This document shows positions 58,530 through 64,000 of a DNA stretch of 64,000 nucleotides, piece after piece. How positions within the stretch are numbered: position 1 is the stretch's first letter; the number at the start of each line of letters is the position of its first letter. Origin of the DNA: Callipepla californica brunnescens (lineage: Eukaryota > Chordata > Aves > Galliformes > Odontophoridae); contig JALIRH010000095.1 in assembly GCA_023055505.1 (NCBI GenBank), forward strand, positions 620,001 to 684,000. Direction: 5' to 3'. Under the pieces are notes generated by a model. It saw only the letters and a program-made list of their open reading frames with translations, did not search any database and had not been told where the DNA came from. The position numbers were made by a program, and so were the translations under genes.

Positions 58530-61500
58530 AGCAGCCCCACTGCTGCCCCATAGCCTCCTCATAGTAGCCCCACTGCAGCCCCATAACTGACCCATGGCTG
58601 CCCCACTGTTGCCCCCGCTGCCACCCCATAGCCACCCCACTGCTGCCCCATAGCTGCCCCACTACTGCCTCATAGTGGCCCCATAGCCTCCTCAGCTGCC
58701 CGATAGCTGCCTCATAGCCACCAGATAGCCGCCCCATAGCTGCTCCATAGCCTCCCCATAGCCTCCTCATAGCTGCAACACTGCTGCACCATAGCTGCTC
58801 CATGGCTGTATAATAGCCGCCCGATAGCTGCCCCACGGCTTCCCAATAGCTGCCCAATAGCTGCCCGACTACTGCCACATAGCCGCTCTATACCTGCCCA
58901 ATAGCCTCCTCATAGCTGTCCCACTGCAGCCCCATACCTGCCCCATGGCTGCCCCATTGCTGCCACATAGCCACCCCACTGCTGCCCCATAGCTGCCCCA
59001 CTACTGCCTCATAGCGGCCTCATAGCCTCCTCAGAGCTGCCCGATATCTGCATCACTGCTGCCTTAGAGCCGCCCCATAGCTGCCCCACTGCTGCCCCAT
59101 TGCTGCCTCACTGCAGCCCCATAGCTGCCAATGGCTGCCCCATAACCTCCTCATAGCTGCCCCACTGCTGCCCCATAGCCGCCCCATGGCTGCCCCACTG
59201 CTAACTTATAGTTGCCCCACTACTGCCCCATAGCTTCCCCACTGCTGCTCCACAGCCGCCCCAAAGCCTGCTCATAGCTGCCCCACTGCTGCCCCATATC
59301 TGCCTCATGGCTGCCTCATAGCCGCACCATAGCTGCCCCACTGCTGCCCCGTGTCTGCCTCATGGCTGCCTCATAGCCGCACCATAGCTGCCCCACTGCT
59401 GTCCCATAGCTGCCCTATAGCTTCCTTGTAGCTGCCCCACTGCTGCCCCATAGATGCAAAATGGCTGCCTCATAGCCGCTCCGTAGCTGCCCCACTGCTG
59501 CCCTATAGCATTTCCATAGCCTCTTCATAGCTGCCTCACTGCTGCCCCACAGCCACCCCATGGCTGCCTCATACCTGCCCCATAGCTGCCTCCTAGCCGC
59601 TCCATACATGCCCCATAGTCTCCCTAGAGCGTCCTCATTGCTGCCCCACTACTGCCCCATAGCTGCCCCACTACTGCGTTATTGCTGCCCCACTGCTGCC
59701 CCATAGCTGCCCCATAACGTCCTCATAGCTGCCCCATAGCTGCCCCATACCTGCCTCACTGCTGCCCAATAGGTGCCCAAAGGCTGCCTAATAGCCGCCC
59801 CATAGCTGCCCCACTGCTTCCCAATAGCTGCCTTATATCTGCCCGACTGCTGCCCCATAGCTGCCTCATAGCCTCCCCATAGTCTCCTCATAGTTGCCCA
59901 CACTGCTGCCCCATAGCCTTCCCATAGCTGCCTTAGCTGCCCCACTGCTGCCCCATATCTGCCCCATAGCCTCCTCAAGGCCTCCTCATAGCTAACCCAT
60001 AGCTGCCTCACTCGTGCCCCATAGCTGCCTCTCTGCTGCCCCATAGCTGCCCCATAGCCTCCTCATAGCTGCCTCACTGCTGCCCCATATCTGCCCAACT
60101 TCTGCCTAATTGCTGCCTCACTGCTGCACCATAGCTGCCCTACGGCTGCCTCATAGTTGCCCCATAGCTGTCTCATAGCCACCCGATAGCTGCCTCCATA
60201 GCCTTCTCGTAGCTTCCTTACTGCTGCCCCATAGCTGCACCGTGGCTGCCCCATAACTGCACCGTGGCTGCCTCATAGCCGTTACATATCTGCCCCATAG
60301 CCTCCCCATAGCCTCCCCATAGCCTCCCCATAGCTTCCTCATAGCTGCCTCACTGCTACCCCATAGCTCCCTCGCTGCTTCCCCATAGGTGCCCCATGGC
60401 TACCTCATAGCTGCCCCACTGCTGTCCCATAGCTGCCCCATGGCTGCCTCATAGCCACCCCATAGCTGACCCACTGCTGCCTCATAGCCACCCCATAGCT
60501 GACCAACTGCTGCCTCATAGCTGCTCCACTACTGCCCCATAGCTGCCTCACTGGTTTCTCATACCTACCCCATGGCTGCCTCATAACCTCACCATAGCTG
60601 CCCCACTACTGCCCCATAGCCACCCCGTCGCTGCCCCATAGCCTCCCCATACTTGCCCCATAGCTGTCTCACTGCTGCCCCATAGCTGCCCCATGGCTGC
60701 CTCATAGCCGTCCAATAGCTGCCCGACTACTGCCCCATAGCTGCCTCATAGCCTCCCCATAGTCTCCTCATAGTTGCCCACACTGCTGCCCCATAGCCTC
60801 CCCATAGCTGCCTTAGCTGCCCCACTGCTGCACCACATCTGCCCCATAGCCTCCTCATAGCTGACCCATAGCTGCTTGATAAGTGCCTCATACCTGTTGT
60901 ATAACTGCCTCACTGCTGCCCCATAGCTGCCCCATAGTTTCCTCAGAGCCTCCTCATATTTGCCCCACTGCTGCCCCGTAGCTGCCTTACTACTGCCCCA
61001 TACCTGCCTCACTGCTGCCCCATAGCTTCCCCGTCGCTGCCTCATAGCCGCCCCATTGCTGCCCCATGGCTTCCCAATAGCATCCTCAAAGCTGCCCCAT
61101 TGCTTCCCCTTAGCTTCCTCACTGCTGCCCCATAGCTACCCCACTACTGCCCCATAGCCGCCCCGTAGCCTCAAAGCTGCCCCACTGCTGCCCCATGGCT
61201 GCCTCTTTGTTGCCCCATACCTGCCCCACTGCTGCCCTATAGCCACCCCATAGCTGCCTCACTTCTGCCCCATAACTGCCTCATATCCTCCCCATAGCCT
61301 CCTCATAGATGCCTCACTGCTACACAATAGCTGCCCCACAGCTGCCCCATAGCTGCCTCACTGCAGCCCCACAGCTACTTTTTGTCTGCCTCAAAGATGC
61401 CCCATAGCTTCCTCATGGCCTTCCCATAGTCTCATCATAGCTGCCCCACTGCTGCCCCATAGCTGCCTTACTACTGCCCCTTGCTGCCCCAAGGCTCGCT

Positions 61501-62597
61501 TATAGCTACACCATAGCTGTTTCACTACTGCCACATAGCTGCCCCATGGCTGCCCCATAGCTGCTCAACTGCTGCCCCATAGTCGCCCCATAGCTGCCCC
61601 ACTGCTGCCCCATACCTGCTTCATAGCCTCCCCATAGTCTCCTCCTGCTACCCCACTGCTGCCCCATAGCTGCTCCATAGCCTCTCAAGAGACTCCTCAT
61701 AGCTGCCCCACTTCAGCCCCATAGCCGCCCCATAGCTGCCTCACTGCTGCCCCATTGCCACCCCATGGCTGCCTAATAGCCGCCCCATAGCTGTCCCACT
61801 GCTGCCCCATAGCTGCCTTATAGGTGCCCCACTACTGCCACATTGCCGCTCTATAGCTGCCCCATAGCCACCCCATAGCTGCCCCCATAGCCTTCTCAAT
61901 AGCTTCCTTACTGCTGCCCATAGCTGCCCCACTGCTGCCCCATAGCTGCACCGTGGCTGCCCCATAGCCTCCCCATAGCCTCATCATAGCTGCCTCACTG
62001 CTACCCCATAGCTCCCTCGCTGCTTCCCCATATAGCTGCCCCATGGCTACCTCATAGCTGCCCCATAGCTGCCCCACTACTGCCCCATAGCCACCCCATA
62101 GCTGCCTCACTGCTCCCCCATAGCTACATTTTGTCTGCCTCAGAGCTGCCCCATCGCTTCCCCATGGCCTTCCCATAGCCTCGTCATAGCTGCCAAACTA
62201 CTGACCCATAGCCGCTTCACTACTGCCCCATAGCTGCCCAATGGCTTCCCCATAGCCGCCCTATAGCTGCCCAACTACTGCCCCATAGCCTCCCCATAGC
62301 TGCCTCACTGCTCCCCCATAGCTGCCCCATGTCTGCCTCATCGCCGCCCCATAGCTGCCCCATAGCCTCTCGATAGCTGACCCATAGCTGCCCCATAGCC
62401 TCCTCATAGCTGCCTCACTGCTTCCTGATTGCTGCCTCACTTCTGCCCCATAGCTGCCCAATGGCTTCCTCATAGCCGCCCCATAGCTGCCCCACTGCTG
62501 CCCCATAGCTGCCTTATAGCTGCCCTACTACTGCCCCATAGCTGCCCCACTGCTGCCCAATAGCTGCCCCATAGCTTCCCCATAGCCTCCTCATACC
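58530..62597. repeat. 11-bp minisatellite array, right block
   Basis: Same 11-mer family and same orientation as the left block, about 4.1 kb. Segmental duplication inside it is visible: a stretch with 'cctccccatagtctcctcat' and 'ttgcccacactgctgcc' at about 59870-59960 recurs at about 60750-60850. It ends at about 62597, where the 8-bp array begins. Confidence 0.95.
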
Positions 62598-64000
62598 TTT
62601 CTTTTCTCTTATTCTGGCATTCTGACATTCTGACATTCTGACATTCTGAGATACTCTCATTGTCACATTGCAACATTGTTACATTCTAATATTCTCCCAT
62701 TCTGAACTTCTGGAATTATGACAACCTGCCATTGTGACATTCTCCCATTCTGACATTATGACATTCTAATATTCTCACATTCTGAAGTTCTGGCATTATG
62801 ACAACCTGCCCTTGTGCTATTTTCACATTCTGACATTCTGACATTCTAGCATTGTGACATAGTGACATTCTGGAATTGTGACAACCTGTCATTCTGACAT
62901 TCTGTCATTGTGATACTCTCACATTCTGCTATTGTGACATTCAGATATTTGGACATTCTGAAATTCTGGAATTGTGACATTCTGAAATTCTGGAAATGTG
63001 ACAATCTGTCATTCTCACATTGTGACAATGCAAAATTCTGATACTGTGAAATTCTGACTCTCTCTCATTGTGACATTGTGAGATTCTCACATCGTGGCAT
63101 TGTGGCATTCTCACTTTCTCACATTCTGACATGTTAACATTGTGACATTCTAACATTCTCTCATTGTGATTTTCGGCCATATTTATCATCTGACATTGTG
63201 ACGTTCTGTCACAGTCATATGTTGTCATTGTGACATTCTATCTTCATGACATACTGATATTGTGACTTTGTGGCATTGTGATACACTGACATTCTGAAAT
63301 TGTGGCAATCTGTCATTGTGACTCTGTGACATTCTCCAATTCTGACATTCTCACATTCTAACGTTCTCACATTGTGTCATTCGGTCATTGTCATATTCTC
63401 ACTTTCTGATATTCTCTCATTGTGATATCATGACGTTGTGACAATTTGACATTCTGACATTAAGACATTCCGACATCATGAGATTCTCTCTTTCTCTCAT
63501 TCTGACATTTTGACATTGTGACATTCTCACTTTCTCATATTCTGCCATTCTGATATTCTGGCATTGTGACATTCTGAGATACTCACATTGTAACATTGTG
63601 ACATTGTGACATTCTAATATTCTCACCTTCTGAAGTTCTGGCATTATGACAATCTGCCATTGTGATATTCTCACTTTCTGATATTATGACATTCTAGCGT
63701 TGTGACATAGTGAAATTGTGACATTGTGACATTCAGACGTTGACATTCTGAAATTCTGGAATTGTGACAACCTGTCATTCTCACATTGTGACAATGCAAC
63801 ATTCTGATATTGTGACATGATGACATTGTGACACTGTGACATTCTGAAATTCTAACTCTCCCTCATTCTGACGTTCAGACATTCTCACATTGTGACATTG
63901 TAAAACTCTGACTCTCTCTCATGGTGACATTCAGACATTCACACATTTTGACATTCTGACATTCTGACATTCTGGCATTCTGACATTCTCACAATGTGTC
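62598..64000. repeat. 8-bp minisatellite array (ATTCTGAC-type), runs off the window
   Basis: Degenerate array of 8-mers, mostly ATTCTGAC and ATTGTGAC with ATTCTCAC variants, from the end of the 11-bp array to the window edge. Three units are 24 bases, so minus-strand open frames show an 8-residue peptide period ('MSECQNVR'-like); these are not genes. The composition is very different from the neighbouring C-rich array. Confidence 0.93.

Noticed and set aside
52303..62597. Protein-coding genes with WGSYGAAM-type repeats on the minus strand
   Set aside because: The peptide period is explained by the 11-bp unit; frames change often, and there is no start context, signal or conserved domain.

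Overview
The window looks like avian, most likely galliform (chicken-type), subtelomeric or microchromosomal DNA. The grounds are a CR1 LINE, two bird-style endogenous retrovirus (ERV) fragments, split exons with GT/AG introns closely matching exportin-1 (XPO1), a CpG-island promoter, and very large amounts of vertebrate-type telomere-like (TTAGGG/CCCTAA) sequence. No complete intact gene is visible. Most of the 64 kb is tandem repeat.

Layout: (1) 1-20619 holds four head-to-tail copies of a ~5.24 kb macrosatellite built from degenerate telomere-like sequence. Each unit has a C-rich arm, an abrupt switch to a G-rich arm, and a ~190 bp non-telomeric spacer before the next unit. The last copy is truncated and runs into a diverged G-rich stretch (20620-21065). 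(2) 21066-35284 is a ~0.59 kb satellite with about 25 monomers, most of them organised in a five-monomer higher-order repeat of ~2957 bp. (3) 35285-36715 is C-rich telomere-like DNA in the opposite orientation to the G-rich DNA left of the satellite. (4) 36716-42315 is a decayed gammaretrovirus-like ERV on the minus strand (LTR, tRNA-His primer site, gag, pro, pol) with no env and no second LTR. (5) 42316-43770 is C-rich telomere-like DNA again. (6) 43771-47391 holds four consecutive XPO1-like exons on the minus strand, all open and with GT/AG junctions. (7) 47392-47889 is a 5'-truncated CR1 fragment broken by the LTR of a second ERV (47890-52302, plus strand). This ERV has an LTR, a tRNA-Lys-type primer site, a membrane-protein-like leader ORF, gag, protease, an ERV-L-like reverse transcriptase and the start of RNase H. 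(8) 52303-57740 and 58530-62597 are an 11-bp minisatellite, interrupted at 57741-58529 by a CpG island with a plausible first exon. (9) 62598-64000 is an 8-bp minisatellite.

There is no operon-like cooperation here. The themes are expansion and homogenisation of satellites, insertion of retroelements into them, and capture of pieces of host genes. The most notable items are the bidirectional telomere-like macrosatellite, the higher-order satellite flanked by inwardly facing telomere-like arms, the XPO1-like exons that stay open despite divergence, and the CpG-island exon stranded inside a G-quadruplex-prone minisatellite.
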